Positions 8,925 through 18,750 of a DNA stretch of 64,000 nucleotides are shown one piece after another (within the stretch, counting starts at the first letter, position 1; every line of letters begins with the position of its first letter). This DNA is from Brevundimonas sp. NIBR10 (GTDB lineage Bacteria; Pseudomonadota; Alphaproteobacteria; Caulobacterales; Caulobacteraceae). Below the pieces are notes generated by a model. The model saw nothing but the letters and a program-made list of their open reading frames with translations. It was not told the origin of the DNA and made no database searches. Where the stretch lies: positions 3,697,501 through 3,761,500 of the forward strand of contig NZ_CP115464.1 of the NCBI RefSeq assembly GCF_027912515.1, written 5' to 3'. Position numbers and translations under genes: made by a program.

Positions 8925-10784
8925 ATGACGCATGCCACGACGCCCACCCCCACGGCTCCCGGCCCGGAAACCGTCGCGGGGCGACCCGGTGCCGGTGCCC
9001 TGTTGATCGAGCAGATGGGCGAGGCCGGCGGCAAGCGCGAGAAGCGCCGCGATGTGCGCCCCCTCGGCCGTCTGCTGCCGTATCTGATGCAGCACCGGAT
9101 GGACGCCCTGATCGCGGTCTTCTGGTTGCTGATGTCCACGGCGGCGTCGCTGGGCCTGACCGCCACGGCGCGGGGCGCGATCGACCACGGATTCCAGAAC
9201 GGCGGGGCCGACATCAACCGCTGGTTCCTGTTCCTGGGGGCCAACGCCCTGTTTCTGGGCGTCGCCTCGGCGAGCCGCTATTTCTATGTGACCAAGACCG
9301 GCGAGCGGATGATCGCCGACATGCGCACCGGGCTGTTCGGCCGCATCCTGACGCTGGATCCCTCCTTCTATGCCTCCATGCGGACCGGCGAGGTGCTCAG
9401 CCGCCTGACGACCGACATCGCCCTGGTGGAGACCCTGCTGACGACGTCTGTGTCGTTCGCCCTGCGCAACTTCCTGACCCTGCTGGGCGGCGTCGGGATG
9501 CTGTTCGTGGTCAGCCCCAAGCTGACCGGCCTGGTCCTGCTGATCGCGCCCGTGCTGCTGGGCCCGGTCTTCCTGTTCGGACGCGAGGTCCGCAAACTGA
9601 CGGTGAAATCCCAGGACCGGTTCGCCAATGCCGTCGGCTTCGCCGGAGAGAGCGTCGATGCCATCGAGACGGTGCAGGCCTTTGGCCGTGTCAAAAGCGC
9701 CATCGCCCGCTTCGGCGAGGCGGTCGAGGCGGCCTTCTCCGTCTCCCTGACCCGGATGAAGGCCCGCGCCCTGATGACCGCCCTGGTCATTGTGGTCATG
9801 TTCGGTGGCGTCACTCTGGTGCTCTGGCTGGGGGCCCAGGACGTGGTGCGGGGCGCGATGAGCCCGGGTGCACTGTTGCAGTTCGTGCTGCTGTCGGTCT
9901 TCGTCGCGGCGGCGGTGGGCGCGATCGGCGAGAGCTGGGGCGATGTCCAGAAGGCCTCGGGGGCCATGGCGCGCATCGACGAACTGATGCGGTCAGAGCC
10001 CGGTATCGCCGCCCCGGCCCATCCGGTCGCCCTGCCCAGCCCGCCGCGCGGCGAGGTGTCGATGTCGGCCGTCGATTTCGCCTATCCGGGCCGCCCCGAC
10101 CTGCCCGCGCTGAAGGGGTTTTCGCTGACGGTGCGGCCGGGCGAGACGGTAGCTTTGGTCGGGCCGTCGGGGGCCGGCAAGTCCACCGTGTTCCGGCTGC
10201 TGCTGCGCTTCTACGATCCCCAGAGCGGCCTGGTCTCGGTCGACGGCGTCGATGTACGCAATGCCGATCCGGTCGAGGTGCGGAACCGTTTCGCATGGGT
10301 CTCGCAGGAGGCCCCGCTGTTCTCGGGTTCGGCGCTGGAGAACATCCGCTTCGGCCGTGAGGATGCGACCGAGGACGAGGCCCGGGCCGTCGCCGAAGAG
10401 GCCCAGGCGCTCCAGTTCATCGACGCCCTGCCCGAAGGGTTCGCCACGCCGCTGGGCGAACGCGGCAAGAGCCTGTCGGGCGGCCAGCGCCAGCGCCTCG
10501 CCATCGCCCGCGCCCTGGTCCGGGACGCGCCGATCCTGCTGCTGGACGAGGCCACGAGCGCGCTCGACGCCGAGAACGAGCGGCTGGTGCAGGTCGCTCT
10601 CGATCAGGCGATGCAGAGCCGCACCACCCTGGTCATCGCCCACCGGCTGGCCACCGTCCTGCGCGCCGACCGTATCGTCGTCATGGAAGACGGCCGAGCC
10701 GTAGAGGAAGGCACCCACGCCCAGCTGGTCGCCCAGGGCGGTCTCTATGCCCGGCTGGCCAGGCTGCAGTTCCGGTCGGAGTGA
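8925..10784 (+). CDS. ABC exporter, fused transmembrane and ATPase domains (MsbA-like)
   Basis: 619 residues. Residues about 55-340 are a six-helix type IV exporter domain, including [20 protein letters not shown] and [20 protein letters not shown]. Residues about 375-610 are the nucleotide-binding domain with Walker [10 protein letters not shown], signature [16 protein letters not shown], Walker [13 protein letters not shown] and the switch His in [14 protein letters not shown]. As a half-transporter it should work as a dimer, flipping a lipid or exporting a hydrophobic compound. It is a single gene divergent from rpmE, so the substrate cannot be read from context. ATG 8925 leaves a Pro/Thr-rich cytoplasmic tail. 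Confidence 0.93.
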   Translation: MTHATTPTPTAPGPETVAGRPGAGALLIEQMGEAGGKREKRRDVRPLGRLLPYLMQHRMDALIAVFWLLMSTAASLGLTATARGAIDHGFQNGGADINRWFLFLGANALFLGVASASRYFYVTKTGERMIADMRTGLFGRILTLDPSFYASMRTGEVLSRLTTDIALVETLLTTSVSFALRNFLTLLGGVGMLFVVSPKLTGLVLLIAPVLLGPVFLFGREVRKLTVKSQDRFANAVGFAGESVDAIETVQAFGRVKSAIARFGEAVEAAFSVSLTRMKARALMTALVIVVMFGGVTLVLWLGAQDVVRGAMSPGALLQFVLLSVFVAAAVGAIGESWGDVQKASGAMARIDELMRSEPGIAAPAHPVALPSPPRGEVSMSAVDFAYPGRPDLPALKGFSLTVRPGETVALVGPSGAGKSTVFRLLLRFYDPQSGLVSVDGVDVRNADPVEVRNRFAWVSQEAPLFSGSALENIRFGREDATEDEARAVAEEAQALQFIDALPEGFATPLGERGKSLSGGQRQRLAIARALVRDAPILLLDEATSALDAENERLVQVALDQAMQSRTTLVIAHRLATVLRADRIVVMEDGRAVEEGTHAQLVAQGGLYARLARLQFRSE

Positions 10785-10846
10785 AGCCAAGCGCTTGATA
10801 TCCTCCGTGATCGGAGCGAGTGTCTGACCTCGGTCAGGATAACAGC

Positions 10847-11200
10847 ATGCTTTCCATTGCGTTTTTTGCGGCAGCCCTGGTCAGCCAGGCATCGGTGCCG
10901 ACGGTCGCCGACCTTTCCCCCGCCTTTGGAAACACCCTGGTCTCGACCTATCCTGACGGACGTACGGCCCGGACCTGGCTTCAGCCCGGCGGACGATACG
11001 AAGGGCGGGGGCGGCGCGGCGGTCGATCCAGCGGGACCTGGCGGATCCGTGACGGTCAGGTCTGCTTCAGCCAGAGGCGGCCAATCCCCGTACCGGGTGC
11101 CTATTGCACGCCCATCGTCAGCGGCGGTGTCGGGACCAGCTGGGCGGCCCGCGCGGTGACGGGTGAACAGATCCGGGTGACCCTGGTCGCCGGGCGTTAG
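10847..11200 (+). CDS. Small secreted protein of unknown function
   Basis: 117 residues from ATG 10847, preceded by AGGA. The frame is open from an earlier ATG at 10820, but the later start puts a signal peptide first (MLSIAFFAAALVSQASVPTV). The mature part contains TYPDGRTARTWLQPGGRYEG, a Gly/Arg stretch and two cysteines (VCFSQ, GAYCTP). It resembles small periplasmic proteins that fold as a beta-barrel around a sugar- or lipid-like ligand, but I recognise no family. It overlaps the next gene, on the opposite strand, by 4 bp. Confidence 0.7.
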   Translation: MLSIAFFAAALVSQASVPTVADLSPAFGNTLVSTYPDGRTARTWLQPGGRYEGRGRRGGRSSGTWRIRDGQVCFSQRRPIPVPGAYCTPIVSGGVGTSWAARAVTGEQIRVTLVAGR

Positions 11201-11799
11201 CCGGCGTTCGGGCCGGACCGGCGCATCGGCGAGAAGCCGTGAGCCATGGCATTGGCCGCGATCCTGACGCCGCGCGCCATGTCGCGTCGCGACGCCCTGG
11301 GCGGCACCCTCAGCAGACCGATCGCCGGCGTCGGCAGGTCGTCGGGCATGCCGGTCAGGATGGCGTAGAGCAGGTAACTGCCCACATCGTGCTCACCCTC
11401 GGAACTGGCTTCGGCGGCCAGCCCCGCGTCCTTCAGCTCTCGCACCATCTCGGCGACGGGGGCCGTGGTCCGGGCGATCGAAGGGCCGGTGCCGGAAAGC
11501 TTTCCCGACCCCTCGAGGTTGCGGTTCGAGGCGCGCATCTGGACCCGGAAACGATCGGCCTGGGCGTTGCGACCGATCAACAGAAGGCCGCGACACTCGC
11601 CGGCGATCAGACGCGCCCGCAAGCTGGTCGCCAGAACATCGGGTGAATCGGGCTCGACCAGAAGCGATCTGACGCCCCCGCCTCCGAAGCCCAGAGACTC
11701 GGTCTGGCGGCCCTCGTCCCAGTCGGCGTCATCGACATCATAGGCGCAGACGGCCAGCGTCGGGCGGCGATCAGTCCTGGTGGGCGGGCTGAAGGACAT
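11197..11799 (-). CDS. Pyroglutamyl-peptidase-I-like protein lacking the catalytic cysteine
   Basis: 200 residues. The spacing of AAEASSEGEHDVGSYLLYAI (about 128-147) and AIGLLRVPP (about 159-167) recalls peptidase C15, in which a cysteine follows an AGxYVCN strand and FIHVP carries the catalytic His. Here the cysteine position is within GSYLLYAIL and the His position is Arg, so removal of pyroglutamate would not be expected. The N-terminal half, with a Gly-rich loop SLGFGGGGVRSLLVEPD, fits the same fold loosely. It lies downstream of tipN on the same strand, 131 bp from its stop. The family link is by eye only. Confidence 0.55.
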   Translation of the reverse strand: MSFSPPTRTDRRPTLAVCAYDVDDADWDEGRQTESLGFGGGGVRSLLVEPDSPDVLATSLRARLIAGECRGLLLIGRNAQADRFRVQMRASNRNLEGSGKLSGTGPSIARTTAPVAEMVRELKDAGLAAEASSEGEHDVGSYLLYAILTGMPDDLPTPAIGLLRVPPRASRRDMARGVRIAANAMAHGFSPMRRSGPNAG

Positions 11800-11930
11800 G
11801 GACCTGCGCGGTTCGTGACAGAGATGTGACGGTCGGCGACAGGTGTCGGCAAAGGGACACGCGCGTCAACCCCTCGCGGTCGCGCAGCCCCGCTCCCCGG
11901 CCGGGCGTGACCCCGAAGACGCGTCGTCGA

Positions 11931-14519
11931 TCAGGCCAGGTCGCCGACCGCCGCGTCCAGAAGCATGAAGGCCCGGCCCGCGTCGGTCGCCAATGCCCCC
12001 AGCACGCCGGAGGCATCACCGGTCCGTGCAGAACCCGACAGCTTCTGGGAAAAGGCGCGGACATAGCGTTCGGCGTCGGAGCGCAGTTCGGGATCGCTCA
12101 TCACCCGGCGCGAGACGCTGCGCACGGCGGCGGGTGCCACGCGGCGAACGATCTGGCGTGCCCGGTCGGGATCGCGCTCGGCGAAGGCCACGGCGGCCTC
12201 CTCGACCCGGGAGCGGGGCAAAAGGGCGTTGGGATCGACCCCCATGCGGCGGATGGCGGCGGTGATCCGGTCGGCCATGGCGTCGGCGTCGGACGGCATG
12301 ACGGGCTGGTCCAGGTCCAGCGGCACCTCGGGCTCGGCCCCGCCACTGACCAGATCGCTCCAGTCGAGACGGTCGGGGGTCGCCGCCGGTGGAGCGCGCC
12401 GCGTCTGATCCTCGGTCGGTTCGAGCCGCAGGCGCCCGCGCAGGCCGAAGCCGCGATCCTCGTCCACGCGAGCGGGTCGCTGGCGCGGCTCGTCCGAGGT
12501 GAGGGCCGGCGGCGATGCGGCGCGGCGTGACGCGGGCGTTTCGCCGGAGACGACGCCCATCAGTCGAACCGCCTCGGTCAGCATGTCGTAGTTGCGGCGC
12601 ACCCGTTCCTGGAAGCCGACGTCCAGGGCCTCGGTGTCCTCGGCGGCCTTGCGCGAGGCGGCGGCGAGGGCGGCCAGACCGTCCTCGACCGTCGCGCGAA
12701 CGGCCTCGGCGCGGGCACGGGCTTCTTCCGGGAGACGCGCCGAGCGTTCGTCGAGATCGGAGATGGCGGCATCGACCTGTCCCAATGCCGCGATCATGCG
12801 GTCCATGGTCTGGTCCAGCTTCTGGATCGCGCGCTGGCCGGCTTCGTCCACCAGTCCGGCCGTCTCGCCGACGATGCGGCGTGCGCCCTCGATGCGCGAA
12901 TCGGCCGCCTGATCCGCCTTCTGGGCGGCGTCGAACAGGGCCTCGCCGAGGCGATCTGCGCGAAGCTGGGCCTGGGCGGCGGCATCGGCCGCGGCGGCCC
13001 GGCTGTCTTCGGCGGTGGCCTTGAGGGCGTCCAGCGCCCGACGGGTTTCCTCAATCAGGGTCTCGCGCGCCTCGGCCGCCAGGGCCTCGAAGCGGTCGAG
13101 CGAGACCTTGGTGGCGGCGTCGAAGCCGTCGGCCTCGCGCTGGGACATGTCGACCAGGGCGCGGAACTGGTCCGTCGCCGCCTCGACCAGATCCTTGAGG
13201 GCGTCGGCCGACCGGGCCGAAGTGTCGCCCAGTTCGCCGGTCACCGCACGAGCGGCGTCGATCTGCTCGGTCAGCTGGGCACGCTGGCTTTCGACCTGGG
13301 CGGAGAAGTCCTCCTGATCGGTCCGCAGGGCATAGGCGGCGGTGACCAGGGCGGCGCGCTGCTGGCTCAGGCCTTCTTCGACCGACTGGATCTGTTCGGA
13401 AACGCCGGTGCCGGCGTTCTCGAGCCGCAGGGTCTGGCGGGCCAGATCGTCTGCGGCCAGACGGGCCGCGTCCTGCGCCTCGACGGCGGCGGCGGCGAGG
13501 TCGGCGGCGCGGGCGGCCAAGGCCGTTTCGGCCTCGCGCAACTGGGTCTGGGCCAAGTCCGACGCATCGACCACCATGCGCGACTGACGCTCGACCGCGT
13601 CGATCACCCCGGCGGACTGGGTGTCGAGGTGCAGGCCCAGGGTCTGCATCTGGTCGCGTTCACGGCCCAGGGTCTCGGACAGGCGACGCGCGGTACGACC
13701 GGCCGCCTCGGCGGCCTCGTTCAGCCGCCCGGTCTCCTGGACCAGGACTTCGCGCAGCAGGCTCAGGTCGTTGCGGGCCCGCTCGGCGGCCAGGGCCGCC
13801 TGGTCGATGTCGTTGCGCAGGGTCAGCAGCACCTGTCCGGTCTGTTGCGCGGCGAGCGCCGTCGGCGCGACCAGGGCCTCGGCCAGACTACGGGCACGGC
13901 GCGTCTCGGCGGCCAGGCCGGCACCCTGACGCACGGACTGGGCCAGCATCAGGGCGAGCCCGGCGGGCAGCAGGGCGATCATCACATAGAGGGCGACGCG
14001 CAGGGGATCGAGCGAGGCGGCCCCCGAACCGAACTCATAGGCGGCCCAGGACGCGACCCCGCCGACCCAGAGAGCCGAGGCCAGACCGGCCATCAGATAG
14101 GCGTGGCGACCCCCGACGACAGGCTCCAGGGCGACACGGGTCGTGGACGGCGCCGGCGCGGTCGGCGGCGGGGCCTCCGCGAAGGCGACCGGTGGTGCCT
14201 CAGCGCTCTCGGCGAACTGTGGCGTCACGGCCGGGGACAGATCAGGATAGGGCGAGAGGTCTTCGATCGGCGGGGCGGGCGGCAGGTCGGGTTCGGATCG
14301 GGCAGCGCGCAGATCGGCCTGGCGTTGCTCCTCCAGCAGGCGTCGGCGACGACGCTCCGACAGGGGCGGTGGCGGCGAAGGATCGGGGATCGGCTCGGGT
14401 GACACCGCTTCATCGGCAACAGGCAGATTCATGTCGAACGCTTCGGCCGCGTGCGTCGGCTCGACCGCCGTGGGTTCGGGGTCGGACAGATTCAGCGGCG
14501 GCCGGTGGCGGGATTTCAT
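11931..14519 (-). CDS. tipN: TipN-like polarity / birth-scar membrane coiled-coil protein
   Basis: 862 residues from ATG 14519; a GTG 21 bp further up is an alternative. The first 140 residues are Pro/Glu-rich and cytoplasmic. Two transmembrane helices follow (AYLMAGLASALWVGGVASWA near 145 and LYVMIALLPAGLALMLAQSV near 185). A coiled coil of more than 400 residues (about 205-640) comes next, and the C-terminal region of about 200 residues is more globular. Caulobacter TipN has the same size, paired N-terminal helices and long coiled coil. It marks the new pole and positions flagella and ParA. The call rests on architecture and genus context, not on an alignment. Confidence 0.72.
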   Translation of the reverse strand: MKSRHRPPLNLSDPEPTAVEPTHAAEAFDMNLPVADEAVSPEPIPDPSPPPPLSERRRRRLLEEQRQADLRAARSEPDLPPAPPIEDLSPYPDLSPAVTPQFAESAEAPPVAFAEAPPPTAPAPSTTRVALEPVVGGRHAYLMAGLASALWVGGVASWAAYEFGSGAASLDPLRVALYVMIALLPAGLALMLAQSVRQGAGLAAETRRARSLAEALVAPTALAAQQTGQVLLTLRNDIDQAALAAERARNDLSLLREVLVQETGRLNEAAEAAGRTARRLSETLGRERDQMQTLGLHLDTQSAGVIDAVERQSRMVVDASDLAQTQLREAETALAARAADLAAAAVEAQDAARLAADDLARQTLRLENAGTGVSEQIQSVEEGLSQQRAALVTAAYALRTDQEDFSAQVESQRAQLTEQIDAARAVTGELGDTSARSADALKDLVEAATDQFRALVDMSQREADGFDAATKVSLDRFEALAAEARETLIEETRRALDALKATAEDSRAAAADAAAQAQLRADRLGEALFDAAQKADQAADSRIEGARRIVGETAGLVDEAGQRAIQKLDQTMDRMIAALGQVDAAISDLDERSARLPEEARARAEAVRATVEDGLAALAAASRKAAEDTEALDVGFQERVRRNYDMLTEAVRLMGVVSGETPASRRAASPPALTSDEPRQRPARVDEDRGFGLRGRLRLEPTEDQTRRAPPAATPDRLDWSDLVSGGAEPEVPLDLDQPVMPSDADAMADRITAAIRRMGVDPNALLPRSRVEEAAVAFAERDPDRARQIVRRVAPAAVRSVSRRVMSDPELRSDAERYVRAFSQKLSGSARTGDASGVLGALATDAGRAFMLLDAAVGDLA

Positions 14520-14620
14520 GAAGCGTCGGTCTCGGATCACGTCGTCCGCGGCCGGGGAGTCCCGCGGGAGCGAATGAACCCTAACGACTCATCGCCCGTC
14601 CGCAAAGCGCGCGACGCGAT

Positions 14621-14800
14621 TCAGCAGCGTGAGGATGACTTTTGCGAGTCCGGATTCGCCGAGGACGGCGGACAGTCCTGGATGCGATGGACCTCGCGGT
14701 CCGGTGCCTTGGGCGGATGCATGTCCACGCCGAACTGCGACAGGGCGGCCGCGGCCAGCAGGGCGATGAAGCCGGCAAGCAATTCGATCAACGCCTGCAT
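14621..14800 (-). CDS. Small single-pass membrane protein, unknown
   Basis: 59 residues from ATG 14800, preceded by AGAGGCGAAGGGCG. Residues 1-25 are a strong hydrophobic helix (MQALIELLAGFIALLAAAAL). The remaining tail is short, polar and ends in Cys. It is oriented like tipN and sits 101 bp upstream of its start, so the two could share a transcript. No family is recognised; its reality rests on the ribosome site and the hydrophobic helix. Confidence 0.45.
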   Translation of the reverse strand: MQALIELLAGFIALLAAAALSQFGVDMHPPKAPDREVHRIQDCPPSSANPDSQKSSSRC

Positions 14801-14954
14801 CGCCCTTCGCCTCTTGTTCCAACCCCTCGACGGGCTCGCTTATGCGCCCAAATTCGCCGCGAGACAAATCACCGATTGTTGGCGACGCGCTCGGCAACCG
14901 GAAGCCCATGGGATCGCAGACCTGGCGATACCGGGGGCACTTGTCACGGAAATC

Positions 14955-16448
14955 ATGCATAGACGATCCATGCCGACGACCCGACCCGACGAAAAGGACA
15001 GCCTGCTGCGGCCGGGCGACACCGTCTGGCGCGTTGAGACGGCTGATCGGTTCGCGGTGCTGATGGAGAACGGCGTCTATTTCGACGCCCTGGCCTCGGC
15101 GATTTCCAAGGCCCAGAGGTCGATCGTCCTGCTGGGTTGGCAGTTCGATCCGCGCACCCGGCTGGACCCGCTGACCCGGGCCGGCGACCGGCAGGCCGAG
15201 ATCGGGCATCAGCTCAGGAAGCTGGTGCGGTCCCGGCCCGACCTCGATATCCGACTGCTGATCTGGAAATCGCCGCTGCTGATCGCAGCCTCGCAAGGCT
15301 TCTATCCGCACAAGGCCCAGCGCTGGTTCAGGAAGCGGATGGTCGAGTTCCGCCTCGACAGCCCGGGCCCGATCGGTGCCTGTCATCACCAGAAGGTCGT
15401 GGTCATCGACGACCGGATCGCCTTCTGCGGCGGCGGCGACGTCTCGACCGACCGCTGGGATTCCGATCAGCACCTGGACGAGGATCCCCGCCGCTGCCAG
15501 CCCTCGGGCCTGTTCAGCGCCCCCCGGCACGAAACCATGTGCGTCATGGACGGGGCGGCGGCGCGGGCGCTCGGTGACCTGGCCCGCGAGCGATGGTTCA
15601 GGGCGACCTGGGAACGCACCGTCCCCGATGTCACCGACAACGACCCCTGGCCCGACGGCGTCGAGCCGGTCATGCGCGACGTTCCGATCGGCATTGCCCG
15701 CACCGAGCCGAAATGGGGCGGACGCGGCGAGGTGCGCGAGAACGAGGCCCTGCACCTGGCGGCGATCAAGCGGGCGAAGCGACTGATCTATATGGAGAAC
15801 CAGTATTTTACCTCTCCGGCCATCGCCGAGGCCCTGGCGGCGCGGCTGTGCGAGGACGACGGACCCGAGATCGTGCTGGTCTCGACCGGCAACTCACCGA
15901 GCTGGTTCGACAAGATGACCATGGACACGGCGCGGTCGGAGGTCCTGTTCCGGCTGGAGGCGGCCGACCACAACCACCGCTTCTTCGCCTTCGCGCCGCG
16001 CACCCGTCGCGGAGCGCGGATCATCGTCCATGCCAAGGTGACGGTCATCGACGACGAGGCCCTGCGGATCGGCTCCACCAATCTGAACAACCGCTCGATG
16101 GGGCTGGACACCGAGTGCGATATCGCCGCCGCCCCGACCGACGCTGCCGGCCGCGCCGCGATCCGCGATTTCCGCCATCGCTCCATCAGCCATTTCCTGG
16201 GCATCACGCCCGAGGTCTTCGCGGCGGCGGAGGCGGTGATGGGCTCGGTCGGGCGCGCGATCGTCGACTTCGACACGGGCCGGATGGAGGTGCTGGGCGC
16301 GTCGCCGCCGTCAGCGGTCGAGCGCTTCATCGCCGAATGGCAGCTGGGGGATCCGTCGTCGTCGAGCAATGCCTGGCGACCTTGGAAGCGGCGCAATCCG
16401 TCGCAGCGCGGCCAGGGTGGTCAGCTGGATCGGCTGGGCAAACGCTAG
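14955..16448 (+). CDS. Phospholipase D-like / cardiolipin synthase family protein
   Basis: 497 residues from ATG 14955; ATG 14970 is also possible. Two HKD motifs mark the active site: HHQKVVVIDDRIAFCGGGD near residue 145 and HAKVTVIDDEALRIGSTNLN near 360. Each supplies the His-Lys-Asp set for phosphodiester transfer. No N-terminal membrane helices are seen, unlike ClsA, so it resembles ClsB-type enzymes or a cytoplasmic PLD. The convergent gene is an EEP-family phosphodiesterase. The same two families sit together in E. coli (ybhP-clsB), which supports a lipid-headgroup role. Confidence 0.88.
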   Translation: MHRRSMPTTRPDEKDSLLRPGDTVWRVETADRFAVLMENGVYFDALASAISKAQRSIVLLGWQFDPRTRLDPLTRAGDRQAEIGHQLRKLVRSRPDLDIRLLIWKSPLLIAASQGFYPHKAQRWFRKRMVEFRLDSPGPIGACHHQKVVVIDDRIAFCGGGDVSTDRWDSDQHLDEDPRRCQPSGLFSAPRHETMCVMDGAAARALGDLARERWFRATWERTVPDVTDNDPWPDGVEPVMRDVPIGIARTEPKWGGRGEVRENEALHLAAIKRAKRLIYMENQYFTSPAIAEALAARLCEDDGPEIVLVSTGNSPSWFDKMTMDTARSEVLFRLEAADHNHRFFAFAPRTRRGARIIVHAKVTVIDDEALRIGSTNLNNRSMGLDTECDIAAAPTDAAGRAAIRDFRHRSISHFLGITPEVFAAAEAVMGSVGRAIVDFDTGRMEVLGASPPSAVERFIAEWQLGDPSSSSNAWRPWKRRNPSQRGQGGQLDRLGKR

Positions 16449-17179
16449 CGCACGATCTCGAAATCGATCACCAGCGGCAGGTGGTCAGAGGCGATCCGGG
16501 CCAGCGGCGAGAACGGGGCCGTGACGGCTGTGACCCTGATTTCCGGGCTGACGAAGGCGTGGTCGATGCGGATGGCCGGAAAGCCCGACGGGAAGGTCTT
16601 CACCGTGTTGCGCAGTCCGAGTTGCCTCTGACAGTCGGCCAGCCGCCGCGTCAGGGTCTGGTACGGCCGGGTCAGCGATGTCGCGTTGAAATCGCCGGTC
16701 AATATCGTCGGCCCCGTGCAGCGCGGATCGCCCAGCCAGTCCTTGCCGGCCAGCGCCATCGCCTGAAGCCGCTGCTCGCGAGGCACCAGGCCCAGATGGG
16801 TGTTGATGACGTTCAACGTCGCGCCGTCGATCTCGATCGCGGCCCAGATCGCACCGCGCGGCTCCAGCCCCGGTATGCCCCGAATGGTCGGCAGGGCACC
16901 CTTTCGGATCAGGGTCTCGGGCCAGCGGGTCAGCAGCGCGTCGCCGTATTCCTCGGCCTCGACCCGCATGGCGGCGTTGAAGTGGACGCTCATCGACAGG
17001 CCGTCTGCGATCGACTGGGCCTGATCGACCATGCCCGTGCGTGCACGACCGACATCGAGTTCCTGAAGACAGACGATGTCGGGTTCGTACTCTGCGATGA
17101 CGCCGACGATGCGGTTCACGTCCAGACGCCTATCCGTGCCGACGCACCGGTGGACATTGTAGGTCAACAGGCGGGGCAT
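16445..17179 (-). CDS. Endonuclease/exonuclease/phosphatase (EEP) family protein, YbhP-like
   Basis: 244 residues with the DNase-I-fold motifs in order: LLTYNVHRCVG at the start, IVCLQELDVG (metal Glu) near 40, NVINTHLGL near 125, LTGDFNAT near 160 and the C-terminal IASDHLPLVIDFE (catalytic His). EEP enzymes cleave phosphodiesters in nucleic acids or lipids. There is no signal peptide. Its stop overlaps that of the convergent PLD gene by 4 bp; pairing with a PLD suggests phospholipid rather than DNA as substrate, which is inference. Confidence 0.88.
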   Translation of the reverse strand: MPRLLTYNVHRCVGTDRRLDVNRIVGVIAEYEPDIVCLQELDVGRARTGMVDQAQSIADGLSMSVHFNAAMRVEAEEYGDALLTRWPETLIRKGALPTIRGIPGLEPRGAIWAAIEIDGATLNVINTHLGLVPREQRLQAMALAGKDWLGDPRCTGPTILTGDFNATSLTRPYQTLTRRLADCQRQLGLRNTVKTFPSGFPAIRIDHAFVSPEIRVTAVTAPFSPLARIASDHLPLVIDFEIVR

Positions 17180-17248
17180 ATCGGTCCTGTGATCGGCACG
17201 CGCGTCGTCTAGAGGATATCGCCGGACAAGGCGAGCGGCCCGTCGGGT

Positions 17249-17941
17249 TCAGATTTCGACCAGCCGGTTCGACAGATGATCAACCTCCAGCACCTCGGGC
17301 GGGAAATGCTCGGCCAGGACGGCTCCGACCTGAGCGATCGCGGTCTCGAAACCGTCGGCCGGCCGACCCGCGCGCAGGGCGATGGTCAGGGCATCAACAG
17401 CCTGAACCCAGACGGCGGCATCGACGCGCTCATGGATGCCGGCGTCAGCGACGATCTCGACCTGCCGATCCTCCAGCGCCGCGAAGATCAGCACGCCGGT
17501 TCTGAGCGGCGTGTTGTGCAGTCCGTGGGCCAGAACCTGCTGCATCGCCGCCCGCCGCACTCGGGCGCGACGCACCATGCGGGGCGTGACCACACGCCTG
17601 ATCGCGGGGATGCAGGTCAGCAGGAAGACTACTGTGAAGACCGCAGCCTGAACCACCGCATAGGCGGCCAGGGCCCGGCCGACCGTGAGGTCGCGCGCGG
17701 CCATATGTGCCGACTCCCAGCTGTCGGCCACCCCCGGAACCCAGGCGGGATCGAACCCCAGCGGGATCAGCAGCATCGGCAGGATCAGCGCCGCCGCCGC
17801 CGCCCAGCCCAGACTGACGTCGCGATAGGAAGAGACGCGGTGGGCGAGCACGCAGAACACCTCGCCCGAGGTGTTCGTCTCGGCGGCGTTGATCGCCGCG
17901 GTGATCCTGGCGTGGTCGTCGCGGGTCAATGAGGTCACCAT
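17249..17941 (-). CDS. TPM-domain membrane protein (second of lemA operon)
   Basis: 230 residues. The N-terminal part (HARITAAINAAETNTSGEVF) is TPM-like. Two membrane segments follow, near 45-65 (ALILPMLLIPLGFDPAW) and 95-115 (AVVQAAVFTVVFLLTCIPAI). The C-terminal half (TGVLIFAALEDRQVEIVADA) resembles the TPM core. It overlaps the upstream TPM gene by 7 bp, so it is third in a lemA-TPM-TPM operon. Such proteins are envelope-associated and their biochemical role is not settled. Confidence 0.82.
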   Translation of the reverse strand: MVTSLTRDDHARITAAINAAETNTSGEVFCVLAHRVSSYRDVSLGWAAAAALILPMLLIPLGFDPAWVPGVADSWESAHMAARDLTVGRALAAYAVVQAAVFTVVFLLTCIPAIRRVVTPRMVRRARVRRAAMQQVLAHGLHNTPLRTGVLIFAALEDRQVEIVADAGIHERVDAAVWVQAVDALTIALRAGRPADGFETAIAQVGAVLAEHFPPEVLEVDHLSNRLVEI

Positions 17942-18750
17942 CCGCCCGATGCGCCCCCGCCGCCGAAACTGCCGCCACCGCCACTGAACCCGCCGCCACC
18001 GCCGAAGCTTCCGCCGCTGAATCCACCGCCCGATCGGCCGCCGCCACTCCGGCTCAAGGCGTCCAACGCCGTCCAGACCAGGATCGGCCCGACCCCACCG
18101 CGCCGCCTCCGACCCCCGGCCTTGGCCGCGCGCGCCAGGCCGATAACAATGAACAGGAAGACCAGTGCGACCACGATCATCGGCCCCACCGGAAACTCCG
18201 CCTCTTCGTCAGCCACCGCCGCCACACGCGCCTGGGCGGCCTCGGGATCGAGCCTCAGCTGGCCGTCGATCGCATCGACACCGGCGTTGATTCCGCGCTC
18301 GAACCCGCCGACCTTGAACGCCGGCAGGATGTCGTTCTGGATGATCTGGCTGGACAGGGCGTCGGTCAGGACGGGTTCCAGCCCATAGCCGACCTCGATC
18401 CGCACCTTGCGCTCTTCGGGTGCCACGATCAGCAGGACACCCTTGTCGGTCTCGGCAGCGCCGATGCCCCAGTGCCGGCCAAGCCGGTATCCGTAGTCAT
18501 CGATCTCATAGCCTTGCAGCCCGGCCAGGGTGACCACGACCAGCTGCGCGCCGGTGTCCGTTTCCAGCGATGCCAGCTTCGTCGTCAGCGCCGCTTCGGC
18601 CTCGGGCGACAGGAGACGGCCTTCATCGACGACACGGCCGCTCAGCGCGGGGAAGGTCGGATCGGCCAGGGCTCGACCGGGCATGACGACCGCAAACAGC
18701 AGGCCGAGCAGCAGCGCCAGGACCGCCAGAGGTCTGGCTGCGAAACTCAC
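17935..18750 (-). CDS. TPM-domain protein with Gly/Ser-rich tail
   Basis: 271 residues from GTG 18750, whose GTGA overlaps the lemA stop, implying coupled translation. A signal peptide (LAVLALLLGLLFAVVMPGRA) leads into the TPM domain at about 35-165 (GRVVDEGRLLSPEAEAAL, GVLLIVAPEERKVRIEVGYG). A transmembrane helix (VGPMIVVALVFLFIVIGLAR) follows near 205, then a tail of alternating GGG and SFGGG. This YgcG-like layout puts the TPM domain in the periplasm and the flexible tail in the cytoplasm. Confidence 0.9.
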   Translation of the reverse strand: MSFAARPLAVLALLLGLLFAVVMPGRALADPTFPALSGRVVDEGRLLSPEAEAALTTKLASLETDTGAQLVVVTLAGLQGYEIDDYGYRLGRHWGIGAAETDKGVLLIVAPEERKVRIEVGYGLEPVLTDALSSQIIQNDILPAFKVGGFERGINAGVDAIDGQLRLDPEAAQARVAAVADEEAEFPVGPMIVVALVFLFIVIGLARAAKAGGRRRRGGVGPILVWTALDALSRSGGGRSGGGFSGGSFGGGGGFSGGGGSFGGGGASGGW

